From the NCBI GenBank assembly GCA_016200325.1, contig JACQEZ010000008.1, positions 167,940 through 231,939 of the forward strand: a DNA stretch of 64,000 nucleotides, given 5' to 3'. This stretch comes from Candidatus Manganitrophaceae bacterium. Lineage in GTDB: Bacteria; Nitrospirota; Nitrospiria; SBBL01; Manganitrophaceae. The stretch's first letter is position 1; every line of letters begins with the position of its first letter. The notes beneath the pieces are model-generated. The model saw only the letters and a list, made by a program, of their open reading frames with translations, was not told the DNA's origin and did no database searches. This document shows, one piece after another, positions 1 through 8,243 of the stretch. Position numbers and translations under genes: made by a program.

Positions 1-1
1 G

Positions 2-532
2 CTGATCGTCTCCAGATCGACCGAAGGAATCGACCCCCGAAAGGGGGGGAGCAAGAACATCGGGGCGACCAACGTCATGCGGGTGGCGGGGAAAAAAGCC
101 GCCGCCCTCACCTTACTCGGCGACCTTCTCAAAGGGCTTCTGCCGGTCGTCGGCGCCCGGCTTCTCGGCCTGCCGGAAGAGGCGCTCCTCTTCGTCGGCT
201 TTGCGGCGATCGTCGGCCATATTTTTCCCCTCTTTCTCAAGTTCAAAGGGGGAAAGGGGGTTGCGACGAGCTTCGGCGTTTTTTTAGGGCTCTCTCCCAT
301 CATCGCATTGAGCGCGCTCGTCATCTGGATCGCCGCGGCATGGCTGACCCGGTATTCTTCCGTGGGGGCTTTGTCGGCCTTCGGCGCCCTTCCTCTCTTG
401 GCCTACCTCTTTAAACCCGATACAAAATTCATCCTCTTCTCCTCCATAATTTCAATTTTGGTGTATATTCGTCATAAGGAGAACATTCAGCGGCTCCTTT
501 CCGGACAGGAAAAACAGGCCCATCGTCGATGA
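2..532 (+). CDS. plsY: Glycerol-3-phosphate acyltransferase PlsY, 5'-truncated by the window
   Basis: PlsY is the inner-membrane enzyme that moves an acyl group from acyl-phosphate to glycerol-3-phosphate, the first step of phospholipid synthesis. The reading frame is open from base 2, so the true start lies before the window. The first visible residues carry the family's glycine-rich loop (KNIGATNV at about residues 18-25), and a second loop, KFKGGKGVAT, follows. Several hydrophobic helices are visible. The stop TGA overlaps the start of the next gene (ATGA), so the two are probably translated together. An internal ATG at 77 is not the real start because the signature loop lies upstream of it. 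Confidence 0.9.
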   Translation: MIVSRSTEGIDPRKGGSKNIGATNVMRVAGKKAAALTLLGDLLKGLLPVVGARLLGLPEEALLFVGFAAIVGHIFPLFLKFKGGKGVATSFGVFLGLSPIIALSALVIWIAAAWLTRYSSVGALSAFGALPLLAYLFKPDTKFILFSSIISILVYIRHKENIQRLLSGQEKQAHRR

Positions 533-2400
533 AAAATAAAATTCAGTTTCTTCTCGTCCTCGTGACGACCCTCTGGGTCGCGCTCGGGCACCCGGCGTTT
601 GCGGAAGAGCCGACCCCGGCCGCACCGGCCGCTTCATCGGAGGCGCCCGCTCCGGCGCCGCCCGCGCCGGAGGCCGAAGCAACGGTCGCGCCGAAGGCGG
701 CGCCGGCGGTTTCATTCGAATCGTTGCTGGAGGCCCGGCAGCTCCCTGCGTTTAAGACCGATCACGGCATTGAGCGCTCCGACCTGGCCGCAGGCTACCT
801 TCTGCTCAAAGCGGAGGAGGCGATGGGGGAGGGACGCCTCTCCGACGCCGAGCGCCTGGGGGAAATGGCGGTGGAGTTCTCGCCCGACTCCCCCCTCCCG
901 CAGTTCTTTTTGTCGCGCCTCGCTTGGGATAAAAACAAGACCGACCTGCCGGGCGTGGTGAAACACTACCTCGCGGCGTTGAGGCTGGGGGCGCTTGATT
1001 TCTGGTTTGCGCATGCCGTCGTCGGGACGGCGCTGGTTTTGGTCCTCTCGGCGCTCTTGCTCAATCTGCTCACCTTTATTTTGTACTCTCTTTTTACCTA
1101 CAGTCCCCTTTGGATCCATCGCATTTGTGAGGGATCGCGCGGCTATTTTCATCCCCTTTTCGCCTGGTTTATTTTCGTCGCGATTCTGGTCGTCCCTTTT
1201 CTTTTGGGGCTGTCGATCTTCTGGTTTGTCTTGTTCTCTTTCCTTCTCTTCTGGGGCTTCTACAGCCGCTCCGAAAAGGTGGCGGCGCTGGCGCTGCTCG
1301 CCGTCCTCGGAACGCTCACCTGGAGTCTTCCCTTTCTCTTTACTTTTTTTACGGCGAAGAGCGACCTGCCGTTCAACGAATTGATTCGATACCAACAGCG
1401 GGATTTTTTCTGGTCTCCCCCCCGGCTCGACGTGGCGCGGACGGACGGGCGCGGCACCGTGGTCGACGCCGCCTATCACACCCAGGAAGGGGATTACGGC
1501 CCGGCGGAATTGCTCTATCAGAAAATTCTCGTCGAGCGTCCCGGCTCGGTCCTCGCGTTGAACAATCTCGGCAACCTCGCCTTCTACCGGAAAGAATATC
1601 CGAAGGCGGTTTCCTATTATAAACAGGCGATCGCCGCATCGCCGGGGCTCGTCTCTGCCCACTACAACATGAGCCTCGCTTATCGCGAGATGCTCTCCTT
1701 TGAGGAGGGGACGAAGGAATACAACGTTGCAAAAGGACTCGATGCCGGCAAGGTGGAGGAATATACGCGGAAGAGCGTCCTCTTTCCGACCCTCCCCTTG
1801 ATCGACGAGCGATTCGACCCGCGGGCGCTCTGGCGGGAGACGGTGATTCCGAATGCGGCCCATCTCTCCGCGGCCGAGAAAATCTGGCAGGGGATGGCGG
1901 GCGACCTTCCGCTCAAGAGATCGCCGCTGATCGCCCTCTGCTGGCTGTTGATCCTCGCCCTTTCTCCCTTCTTGCTCGGCGGTCTTTACAACGCCTCCTT
2001 CTGCGTCATCTGCCGGAAGGCGCTCTGCAGCCGCTGTCAGAGAACCGTCCTGAGTTATCGGGTCTGCGGACAGTGCGGGACACAATTCAAATCGATTAAG
2101 AAGAGCGACCTCGCCCTCTTGGAAGGGGAAGAGAAGAAGGTTCAGCGCCGGCTCTTTCCGTTTTTTCTCCTTCCGGGGGGCGGCCATCTGGTGATGAAAA
2201 AAGCGGGGACCGGTTTTATTTTCCTCCTCCTTTTCTATTTTGTCGTCAGCTACCTTTGGCTCGGTGAAATCCTCTTCTCATCGACGCAGTGGCATCTGGA
2301 CGGGGCGAGATCGATCGGCGTTCCCCTCGCGCTCTTTATCCTCTATGCCCTCTCGACCCTCGATCTTCTCCGTATCTGGAGCAAACAGACATGGCTTTAG
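529..2400 (+). CDS. TPR-repeat multi-pass membrane protein with Cys-rich zinc motif
   Basis: A 623-residue protein of unknown function. It opens with a signal peptide (residues 1-25, ending in AFA), then an Ala/Pro-rich linker to about residue 60. A TPR-like helical segment follows, then four or so hydrophobic helices around 160-275, two or three clear TPR motifs around 310-400 (NNLGNLAFYRKEYPKAVSYY), another membrane helix, and a cysteine cluster near 490-520 of the form CxxC...CxxC...CxxC that suggests a zinc ribbon. Two more membrane helices end the protein. The ATG overlaps the plsY stop, and the end overlaps the next start. It may scaffold an envelope complex; no enzyme signature is seen. 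Confidence 0.75.
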   Translation: MKNKIQFLLVLVTTLWVALGHPAFAEEPTPAAPAASSEAPAPAPPAPEAEATVAPKAAPAVSFESLLEARQLPAFKTDHGIERSDLAAGYLLLKAEEAMGEGRLSDAERLGEMAVEFSPDSPLPQFFLSRLAWDKNKTDLPGVVKHYLAALRLGALDFWFAHAVVGTALVLVLSALLLNLLTFILYSLFTYSPLWIHRICEGSRGYFHPLFAWFIFVAILVVPFLLGLSIFWFVLFSFLLFWGFYSRSEKVAALALLAVLGTLTWSLPFLFTFFTAKSDLPFNELIRYQQRDFFWSPPRLDVARTDGRGTVVDAAYHTQEGDYGPAELLYQKILVERPGSVLALNNLGNLAFYRKEYPKAVSYYKQAIAASPGLVSAHYNMSLAYREMLSFEEGTKEYNVAKGLDAGKVEEYTRKSVLFPTLPLIDERFDPRALWRETVIPNAAHLSAAEKIWQGMAGDLPLKRSPLIALCWLLILALSPFLLGGLYNASFCVICRKALCSRCQRTVLSYRVCGQCGTQFKSIKKSDLALLEGEEKKVQRRLFPFFLLPGGGHLVMKKAGTGFIFLLLFYFVVSYLWLGEILFSSTQWHLDGARSIGVPLALFILYALSTLDLLRIWSKQTWL

Positions 2401-3545
2401 AAGGATCGATCGAAGAGTTTGGACTCCCTGAGATCTTTCAGATGATCGTCCTCCAGAAGAAAGAGGGGATTCTGATGCTGACGCATGAGAAAACCTCCCT
2501 CTCCATCGAATTTAAGCAAGGAGAAATCATCGCCGCGGGAAACGGGGACAATGATGCCCGTCTCGCCGACCTGCTGATCAAGGCGGAAAAAATCGGCGCC
2601 GAAAAGCTAAAAACCGTTTTGAAGGAGCAGAAAAAAACCAAGCGGCCGTTCATCCAAATTCTCTCCGAGGTCGGAAAGATCGCCCCGGACGACCTCAAGA
2701 AATTAAACCGAACCCTCATGGAAGAGTCGGTCTTCGAGCTCTTCGAGTGGAAGACCGGCAGCTATAAATTTGAACCGGAGAAGACCGCTTTCGACGCGAA
2801 ATTCGTTGCGCCGCTCGGCACCGAATTCGTCTTGATGGAAGGGGTGCGCCGCATCGACGAATGGCCGATGCTGAAAAGGAAAATCTCCTCCCGAGAGATG
2901 GTCTTCGAAAAAATCGAGACCGCTCCGGTCGAAGCGGCTCCGGTCGACACCGTCGAAGAGAAAAATGAAGACTCGTTCGAATCGATGGGAGAGCTCTCCA
3001 GCTCAAGTGAAGAGGAATCCGAAGGGGCCTGGCTGCTTCCCTGGATTGATGGGAAACGGACCGTTCAACAAGTTATCGATCATTCACAAGCGGGCGCGTT
3101 TCCGGTTTATAAAGGGCTCTGCGACCTCCTCGCCGAAGGAAAAGTCACCCTCAAAGAGGCGCCGCAAAAAGGGCAAACAAGGAAAGGAAAATCGCTTTCG
3201 TTCAAAGAGCTCTCCCGGCAGCAGCAAGCGATCCGCATTTTTTCAAACACGATCGCCGGCGCCGCCCTGATCGCCGCATCGATCTTCTTTTCACGCTCCG
3301 TCTACCTTTCGGTCTCAAGCGCGCTGCGGCCGCTCGCGGAGATCTACGCCCTTCGCACCGGATTAGAACGTGACACCCTTTTCTTCGCGGTCGATCTCTA
3401 CTACTTGAAACACCACCGATATCCCGATTCCCTTCAGCAACTCGTCGCGGAAAACTTCCTGAAATCGGACCGGGAAAGAAAGATCGACCTGACCAAATGG
3501 AACTACACCCCCAACGGATCTTCTTTCACATTGATTCATCGGTGA
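2391..3545 (+). CDS. DUF4388 (PATAN-type) protein with membrane anchor
   Basis: Residues 1-110 match the DUF4388/PATAN pattern, opening LEGSIEEFGLPEIFQMI and continuing with a strand-rich 'GILMLTHEKTSLSIEFKQGEII' type fold, which in other bacteria accompanies two-component and gliding or motility regulation. An acidic linker (about 210-250) leads to a second winged-helix-like stretch, one membrane helix near 320 and an extracytoplasmic tail. The start chosen is the ATG at 2391, inside the last codons of the TPR gene; a longer frame from 2289 would overlap that gene by 100 bases. The tail (YYLKHHRYPDSLQQLV then a W-N-Y element) looks like a pseudopilin C-terminus, which is odd for this family. 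Confidence 0.75.
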   Translation: MALEGSIEEFGLPEIFQMIVLQKKEGILMLTHEKTSLSIEFKQGEIIAAGNGDNDARLADLLIKAEKIGAEKLKTVLKEQKKTKRPFIQILSEVGKIAPDDLKKLNRTLMEESVFELFEWKTGSYKFEPEKTAFDAKFVAPLGTEFVLMEGVRRIDEWPMLKRKISSREMVFEKIETAPVEAAPVDTVEEKNEDSFESMGELSSSSEEESEGAWLLPWIDGKRTVQQVIDHSQAGAFPVYKGLCDLLAEGKVTLKEAPQKGQTRKGKSLSFKELSRQQQAIRIFSNTIAGAALIAASIFFSRSVYLSVSSALRPLAEIYALRTGLERDTLFFAVDLYYLKHHRYPDSLQQLVAENFLKSDRERKIDLTKWNYTPNGSSFTLIHR

Positions 3546-3616
3546 CTTGATTTAGATATTTCATTGTGAGATATTCCCTAGTAGTCATGTAAGGCTCTGA
3601 ACGGAGGAGACAACGA

Positions 3617-4045
3617 ATGGGAAAAAAGAAGGCGACCGAAGCAGCGGAACCGTGGAAAGAACGGGGCATCCCGAGAACCTTTGGAGAGAAGGCTTATCGG
3701 CTCCAACAGCTCTTTACCGACTGGCTGGATGGAAACATGGACCGTCTCAAATTTCGGGATGACGGCGACTGGATTACCACCCGAATGGTTGAGTTGCTGC
3801 TGCTGGAAAAGGCGGCCGAGTGCAGCAGCCGCACGCGGGTCGACTCGATGCGGCTGGTCGCCACCGACATGATGTCGAAGATCGTAAAAGATCCTACCAC
3901 GCTCAAGGAGATCGAGGCCAAGATCGACGAGCTGTTCAGAGATCTCGAAGCCTATGACGAGATGGGCCTAAATGACCCACGCTACCACGCCAAGGTCCGC
4001 GAGCTAACAGACAAGTTGTCCGGAAAAAACAAACCGACAGAATAA
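3617..4045 (+). CDS. Hypothetical soluble helical protein
   Basis: A 142-residue, highly charged, mostly helical protein that I do not recognise. No signal peptide, membrane segment or cysteine pattern is present. The start is supported by GGAGG seven bases or so upstream of the ATG. It stands alone: 71 bases separate it from the DUF4388 gene and about 160 from the next short gene. A middle segment (about 60-110) could form amphipathic helices suited to protein-protein contact. Codon use is close to that of the core genes around it, which argues for a real gene. Confidence 0.6.
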   Translation: MGKKKATEAAEPWKERGIPRTFGEKAYRLQQLFTDWLDGNMDRLKFRDDGDWITTRMVELLLLEKAAECSSRTRVDSMRLVATDMMSKIVKDPTTLKEIEAKIDELFRDLEAYDEMGLNDPRYHAKVRELTDKLSGKNKPTE

Positions 4046-4204
4046 AACCATCCGCTATTAAAGCTGATCCGCATCGCTCTCTTCTATTTGGCTTATCGTA
4101 CTTAACATAATATGTATTATCAGACGTTACTTGTCACAGTCCGCCGTGGATTCGTCATCTAATAAAACGCTTAGGAATCGACCCTCGCTGATATACTTTT
4201 CAAC

Positions 4205-4477
4205 ATGTTAGAACTCTTAGGTGTTGAAGATCACGGAGCAACTATTACTGTGACACTCCGCCTGAATAAGCGTCTCGCGGGGTACTTTATGGGAATATTG
4301 GACCACGTGACAGGAATCGCCCGGCAGCTCCACTGGAAAGCGAAATGCGGCAATGCTGAGCGCCGGGCAATCCTTAAAAGCCTTCCCAAATGGCTATACC
4401 AGAAGAAATTAACTAAAGTCCGAGATGAGATTTACAATCTTACCCCACGAATTTATGAAAGATTCTCTCCAGATTAG
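4205..4477 (+). CDS. Hypothetical 90-residue basic protein
   Basis: A 90-residue protein rich in lysine and arginine that I do not recognise. The N-terminal 30 residues look like alternating strands and the rest is helical. There is no signal peptide or membrane helix. No Shine-Dalgarno sequence precedes the ATG; an AT-rich TGATATACT element sits 12-20 bases before it, so the message could have a very short leader. The gene converges on the HEPN-like gene with only 13 bases between the stops. The whole stretch from 4.05 to 5.3 kb is visibly more AT-rich than the window, suggesting acquisition. Confidence 0.5.
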   Translation: MLELLGVEDHGATITVTLRLNKRLAGYFMGILDHVTGIARQLHWKAKCGNAERRAILKSLPKWLYQKKLTKVRDEIYNLTPRIYERFSPD

Positions 4478-4490
4478 TCAAATTGAACCC

Positions 4491-5249
4491 CTATAATTCA
4501 GTATGAGCCCTCCACGCAAAACCGCGACTTGCCGGAAAAGCAACCACCAAATCATAAAGAGCCTGAATTACATCATCAAGTAAACTCGGCCGTCCAGAAA
4601 AAAAGTCTTCGACTATTGGCTCACTGTCCGTAATCTCTTTTATATACTTTTGTGCGGCAGCATCTGCAAAGTAAAATCTAAACTGCCTAAGCAATTTACC
4701 ACCAGCACTAACCCGGGATATATAAGGTTCTTTGCCTGAAACAAAAAACTTGCTATAACCAATAAATAATTCACCTGCATCGTAATGAAAGGCCAGCTTA
4801 TTACGTATCGTCCAAAGAGCTTTCACAAGAGGATCACTGGAATTTTTACCGTGAGCAGACTCATAAGCAGCCTTTTTTAACGAATTCCAGGAAGCCCTTC
4901 CTTTCGAGCTAATTTTATTTACCAGCTTCGCAAACGCAGGGTGATTTATTATGTTTTTATTCTTCCTTATCAACCTAAGAAGTTCATCGATGACCCCCGC
5001 CAAAATTCGCGTAATAACCGTGTCCAATCCACAAAGCTGTCCCCTTTTTTGTGAGACTGCAGTAAGATCCTTTAAACGATCATCTAAAAAAGCCTGCACA
5101 TAAATTGTATCGCGAAGATCATTTAAAACAAGCGCCAGAGCCAATATTAAATTACAGACGTATTGTGGTGTCTCATTATCACCGATAAAAACCGCCGGAT
5201 CGAAAGTTTCGAGTGAGCTCAGATCCGACCATATCTCATCGAACTCCAT
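4491..5249 (-). CDS. HEPN-like protein, possible defence or toxin RNase
   Basis: A 252-residue, mainly helical protein. Residues 149-155 read RNKLAFH, an R-x5-H motif that fits the R-x4-6-H signature of HEPN domains, many of which are RNases in toxin-antitoxin, abortive infection and CRISPR systems. The motif sits in a helix (ALWTIRNKLAFHYD), as in genuine members, but similar strings also occur in inactive relatives. I place the start at 5249 because GAGGGGG lies seven bases upstream; an ATG at 5297 would add 16 residues without a good ribosome site. No nucleotidyltransferase (the usual HEPN partner) is adjacent. Base composition is AT-rich compared with neighbours. Confidence 0.5.
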   Translation of the reverse strand: MEFDEIWSDLSSLETFDPAVFIGDNETPQYVCNLILALALVLNDLRDTIYVQAFLDDRLKDLTAVSQKRGQLCGLDTVITRILAGVIDELLRLIRKNKNIINHPAFAKLVNKISSKGRASWNSLKKAAYESAHGKNSSDPLVKALWTIRNKLAFHYDAGELFIGYSKFFVSGKEPYISRVSAGGKLLRQFRFYFADAAAQKYIKEITDSEPIVEDFFSGRPSLLDDVIQALYDLVVAFPASRGFAWRAHTEL

Positions 5250-5420
5250 CAAAACCCCCTCTTCCCAATAATTTATTAAATTTTCCCAAATTAACATTTT
5301 CTATTTTAAAAGAAAAGAATAAAGCCAATGAAACTAAGGTATCCGAGAGAGCTGACAGCGCGCCCCGAAAAGCGGTCACGCCGCCAGCATTCCCGATCTA
5401 TCAGTATGCCAGCTTTCCCC

Positions 5421-5486
5421 TTTTATTCATCCAATCCACCCCCCGACCTCGAAGCGAGGGGGGCGGTTGGATGAATTTTAAAAGGG
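5421..5486. repeat. Palindromic repeat, copy A
   Basis: A 66-base imperfect palindrome: TTCATCCAA on the left pairs with TTGGATGAA on the right, with C-rich and G-rich inner arms around a small inner hairpin (CCTCG-AAG-CGAGG). A close copy in the same orientation lies at 7703-7766. It ends directly before the AAAGGGAGGA ribosome site of the 53-residue ORF at 5495, so in RNA it would form a hairpin next to a translation start. It could be a REP-like or miniature mobile element; which is not decidable from two copies. Confidence 0.7.
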
Positions 5487-5494
5487 AGGAAACC

Positions 5495-5656
5495 ATGACA
5501 TACACGATCACCGGGACCATCGCAGGCAAACAGTACTCTTTCGCGTCACCGTGTCTCAGTAAAGCGGTGGCCCGTTGGGCCGAACTGAAAGATGTTGCAA
5601 GGAATAATTTTGAGTTTAGAAGCAGCACAAATCTCCGCTCAATTTTGAGCTTCTGA
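5495..5656 (+). CDS. Small hypothetical protein (53 aa)
   Basis: A short frame starting MTYTITGTIAGKQYSF, with a strong ribosome site (GGGAGGAAACC) just before the ATG and the palindromic repeat just before that. No known domain is recognised; the N-terminus looks strand-forming and the middle (SKAVARWAELKDVAR) helical. The frame stays open upstream to 5213 but that part overlaps the antisense HEPN-like gene and the repeat, so it is excluded. It may be a remnant or a small regulated protein; confidence is modest because of its length. Confidence 0.4.
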   Translation: MTYTITGTIAGKQYSFASPCLSKAVARWAELKDVARNNFEFRSSTNLRSILSF

Positions 5657-5723
5657 AGTAACTCTGCTAGCATACCAACTGGTTATTTATGTATAATACG
5701 ACTAGATCCCCCTGAGCTTAGAG

Positions 5724-6128
5724 ATGAGAGAGACGGCGCGCAGTATTTTAATCGTCGATGACCATGAAGATACCCTGAAGCTTTACTCACAGGTTCTCTT
5801 GAGAAACGGTTATGAAGTCGCGATCGCGAGAGATGGGGAAGAGGCGCTGGAGTGGATCGACAAATACCCGCCCAACCTCGTTGTCCTGGACATCATGATG
5901 CCAAGCCTCAATGGGTGGGAGGTCTGTCGGAGGATTAAAAATACCCCTGCCTTGAGTTCCGTGATCGTCCTGATTGTCAGCTCAGGCATTCGCCGCGACG
6001 GGGCCTTACAGCAACTCGCTTCCGAGTGCGGCGCGGTGGAAGTGGTGCCGAAGCCACTTTCCCCACCGGAGCTTCTTACCAAAATTAAGACTTATCTTAA
6101 AAACCCTCCCTCCAGATCAGCCGCTTAG
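5724..6128 (+). CDS. Stand-alone response regulator receiver protein
   Basis: A single REC domain of 134 residues with no output domain. Visible phosphoacceptor-site residues are the acidic pair DD near 12-13, the acceptor Asp in NLVVLDIMMP (about residue 55), a Ser in the VSS position, and the conserved Lys in VPKPLSPPELL. Such proteins pass phosphate between kinases or act by protein contact. A TATAAT-like box lies at 5692-5697. It is the only + strand receiver of the cluster, with two minus-strand receivers, a solo LuxR domain and a fourth receiver following within 2.9 kb, so signal input is probably shared with kinases nearby or elsewhere. Confidence 0.9.
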   Translation: MRETARSILIVDDHEDTLKLYSQVLLRNGYEVAIARDGEEALEWIDKYPPNLVVLDIMMPSLNGWEVCRRIKNTPALSSVIVLIVSSGIRRDGALQQLASECGAVEVVPKPLSPPELLTKIKTYLKNPPSRSAA

Positions 6129-6413
6129 TTGTGTTCGCTTCTCGTAGGCTTCCTATTACGTCTCGTCGGCCCTTTTGAAAGGCACCCTACCCTCCTTGCC
6201 GGGACTCTTTTTAATTCCGCTCACTCCCTTCCTTGGAAGGATAGTCCGGCGCAGGGGATGCCTGCGCTTTCGATTCTCTCAATGTCAAAAAAGAAAGGCG
6301 TCAGCGACAACCGGCCGGGCGATGTGGTCAGATATATCGGTGATTTGAAATAGAGCGGATGATGGATAAATGAATATACTTTATCGCATTAGAACGGGTT
6401 TCTGAAAGAACAA

Positions 6414-6878
6414 TCAGACGATACGAAGGGAGGGCGCCTTACTGGACCTTGAAAGATGTTTTCTCACATGCTCTAATATTTCTAATGGGTATACAGGTTT
6501 AATCAGATATTGGCAAACACCCAAAGCATAGGACCGCTCGATCAAAAGTTTGTCCGGCATGGCGCTGACGATTAAAACCGGGACGTTCTTCATGCTTGCG
6601 AGGTTTTTGAGCGTTTCGAGAACGTTTAGGCCATTTCTGTCCGGAAGGATTAAATCGAGGATCACCAGCGCAGGCGCCTCTCGCTTTGCGCGCTCAATCG
6701 CCTCCGCGCCGCTTCTTGCCGGAACAACAAGATACCCCCCTTCTTCCAAAACGGCCGAAAGGATCGTAATGGTATCTGCATCGTCATCGACTGCGAGGAT
6801 CTTGGGGACGGCCACCGGTATTGACCTCAATGAATGCTTATCATAGCAATCATATACCGGAAGCCTTTCCGTTCGCAA
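6414..6878 (-). CDS. Stand-alone response regulator receiver protein (paralogue 1)
   Basis: A single REC domain of about 130 residues: LAVDDDADT acidic pocket, acceptor Asp in LVILDLILPDRNG, Thr/Ser position in IVSAM, and Lys in LIKPVYPLEIL. It is a close paralogue of the gene at 7032-7460, evidently a tandem duplication. The start is uncertain: 6878 is a TTG with no clear ribosome site, and TTG at 6830 is an alternative. A 10-codon ORF at 6850-6882 overlaps the upstream end and is matched at the same place in the paralogue. No output domain is present. Confidence 0.85.
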   Translation of the reverse strand: MRTERLPVYDCYDKHSLRSIPVAVPKILAVDDDADTITILSAVLEEGGYLVVPARSGAEAIERAKREAPALVILDLILPDRNGLNVLETLKNLASMKNVPVLIVSAMPDKLLIERSYALGVCQYLIKPVYPLEILEHVRKHLSRSSKAPSLRIV

Positions 6879-7031
6879 TCATAATTGGCGCTTCATACAA
6901 GAGCCTGAGTCGGCACGGGAGGAGGTTGTCAAACGAACAGGGTAACGCTTCAGAATAAACAATATAGGAATCCGGCGCCTTCTTTACAGAAAAAGAAGCC
7001 GATCGGCCCCTTGCGATAAAGTTCGGTTGTC

Positions 7032-7460
7032 TTAACAGGCCGCTTTATTCCCCCTGGGAAGATGCTCCCTCACCCGATTCAAGAGATCTGAAGGGTAGAT
7101 CGGTTTCGTCAAATATTCGCGGACGCCGAGGGAATACGATCGTTCCTTGGAATATTTATCCGACATCGCGCTCACGACTAAAATGGGGACATTCTTTAAA
7201 GGGGCGATCTTTTTAATCGCCTCGAGAATGTCTAGACCATTTCTATCTGGAAGGATTAAATCGAGTAAAACCAGCGCAGGCAACTCTCGCTCAGCAAGCT
7301 CAATCGCCTCTGCGCCGCTCCTTGCGGAGATAACCGCATACCCCGCCCTTTCCAGGATGCTGGAAAGGATCGTAACGGTATCTGCATTGTCATCGACCGC
7401 CAATATCTTGGGGATCGCGGAGCCGATATCGGCCTCCATATGAGGGTTATAAAGCGTCAT
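7032..7460 (-). CDS. Stand-alone response regulator receiver protein (paralogue 2)
   Basis: A REC-only protein, about 142 residues. It shares long identical blocks with the receiver at 6414-6878 (LILPDRNGL, SARSGAEAIE), showing recent duplication. Acidic pocket DD, acceptor Asp in LVLLDLILP, the VSAM switch residue and Lys in LTKPIYPSDLL are intact, so it should be phosphorylatable. I use the ATG at 7460; the frame extends to a TTG at 7487. A nine-codon ORF (7462-7491) ends one base before this ATG, with an AAAGG stretch inside it that can serve as ribosome site, so translation of the two may be coupled. Confidence 0.85.
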   Translation of the reverse strand: MTLYNPHMEADIGSAIPKILAVDDNADTVTILSSILERAGYAVISARSGAEAIELAERELPALVLLDLILPDRNGLDILEAIKKIAPLKNVPILVVSAMSDKYSKERSYSLGVREYLTKPIYPSDLLNRVREHLPRGNKAAC

Positions 7461-7874
7461 ATCACACCGAAGCCTTTCTACTTGCAACCATAATTAGAGT
7501 TAAATAAACGCTTTAGATGTTTAGATATACGAAGCGGCGTCCGCCATAAAGGTTGCCTCAAAAAAGGAGGTCGATACGCAACCAGACGGAATGCTAACAC
7601 AATGAAGATCGGCTATCTGTCATTCAACGTACACGGGTAACGCAATGATAACCGAATCCTCGTCGGGCGCGGTTCACTGACCGTCGGAGATCGGCTTTCT
7701 CTCTTTATTCATCCAATCCATCCCCGACCTCGAAGCGAAGGGGGAGGTTGGATGAATTTTAAAAAGAGGCGCTGATGATACAAGATTTTTACAGATGAGA
7801 CAGGCTGGATTTATCGGGATCCGAGCGCGGAAATTCTTTTCTTTGTCGAGAGGCGAATGGCGGTGAGACGACGA
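7461..7874. other. Intergenic stretch in the regulator cluster
   Basis: About 410 bases without a convincing gene. It contains the mini-ORF in front of the receiver gene (7462-7491) and repeat copy B (7703-7766). A short ATG frame after the repeat closes after seven codons. I see no RNA gene or clear promoter in the rest. Confidence 0.5.
7703..7766. repeat. Palindromic repeat, copy B
   Basis: Second copy of the palindrome at 5421-5486, same orientation, with the same TTCATCCAA...TTGGATGAA outer arms and the GACCTCGAAGCGA centre. Differences lie mainly in the C-run and G-run arms, several of them changing both partners of the stem or making the stem shorter. The copies bracket three receiver genes about 2.3 kb apart. 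Confidence 0.7.
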
Positions 7875-8102
7875 TTAACTGAACGTTCCTTCAAAATTCA
7901 GATAGCCCTTTTGAACGGCATAGTGGACCAGCTGTCCGCTATGCCGCAGGGCGAGCTTGTTCATGATCTCGACACGGTGCATTTGGACCGCATCGATCGA
8001 CAGACAAAACTTCTCGGCCAGCTGCTGATCGGTTAAGCCCTCTGCCACGAGTTGAAGCACTTCCTTCTCTCTCTTCGTCAGTCCACCAGACACAGATTCC
8101 AT
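7875..8102 (-). CDS. Solo LuxR-type helix-turn-helix protein
   Basis: A 75-residue protein consisting only of a GerE/LuxR DNA-binding domain: LTKREKEVLQLVAEGL (first helix signature), then the recognition helix region AVQMHRVEIMNKL and a C-terminal QLVHYAVQKGYL helix. There is no receiver or autoinducer domain, so it may act as the output partner for one of the neighbouring stand-alone receivers, or simply bind DNA constitutively. The last segment is nearly the same as in a second solo LuxR protein at 62175-62387, which marks a small family in this genome. Confidence 0.85.
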   Translation of the reverse strand: MESVSGGLTKREKEVLQLVAEGLTDQQLAEKFCLSIDAVQMHRVEIMNKLALRHSGQLVHYAVQKGYLNFEGTFS

Positions 8103-8243
8103 CGATGTATCTCCATTGGGTTAAGTGGGGGCGGCAGAGTCATTTATACCAGAGTTTTTTGAATCGGCAAGTTCAGGCGGATAAAATCGGCGGACCGACC
8201 GACGCAGGAGCAAAGGGAATACGAAAGGAGGAAAGGTCAAAGA

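Noticed and set aside
712..2187. A 491-codon minus-strand frame opposite the TPR protein
   Set aside because: It is the shadow of the + gene, with charged low-complexity composition and no ribosome site.
5213..5494. Upstream extension of the 53-residue ORF
   Set aside because: It overlaps the antisense HEPN-like gene and the palindromic repeat; a good ribosome site lies only at 5495.
6129..6353. A 74-codon + frame after the first receiver gene
   Set aside because: TTG start directly at the previous stop, no ribosome site, no domain or coding style.
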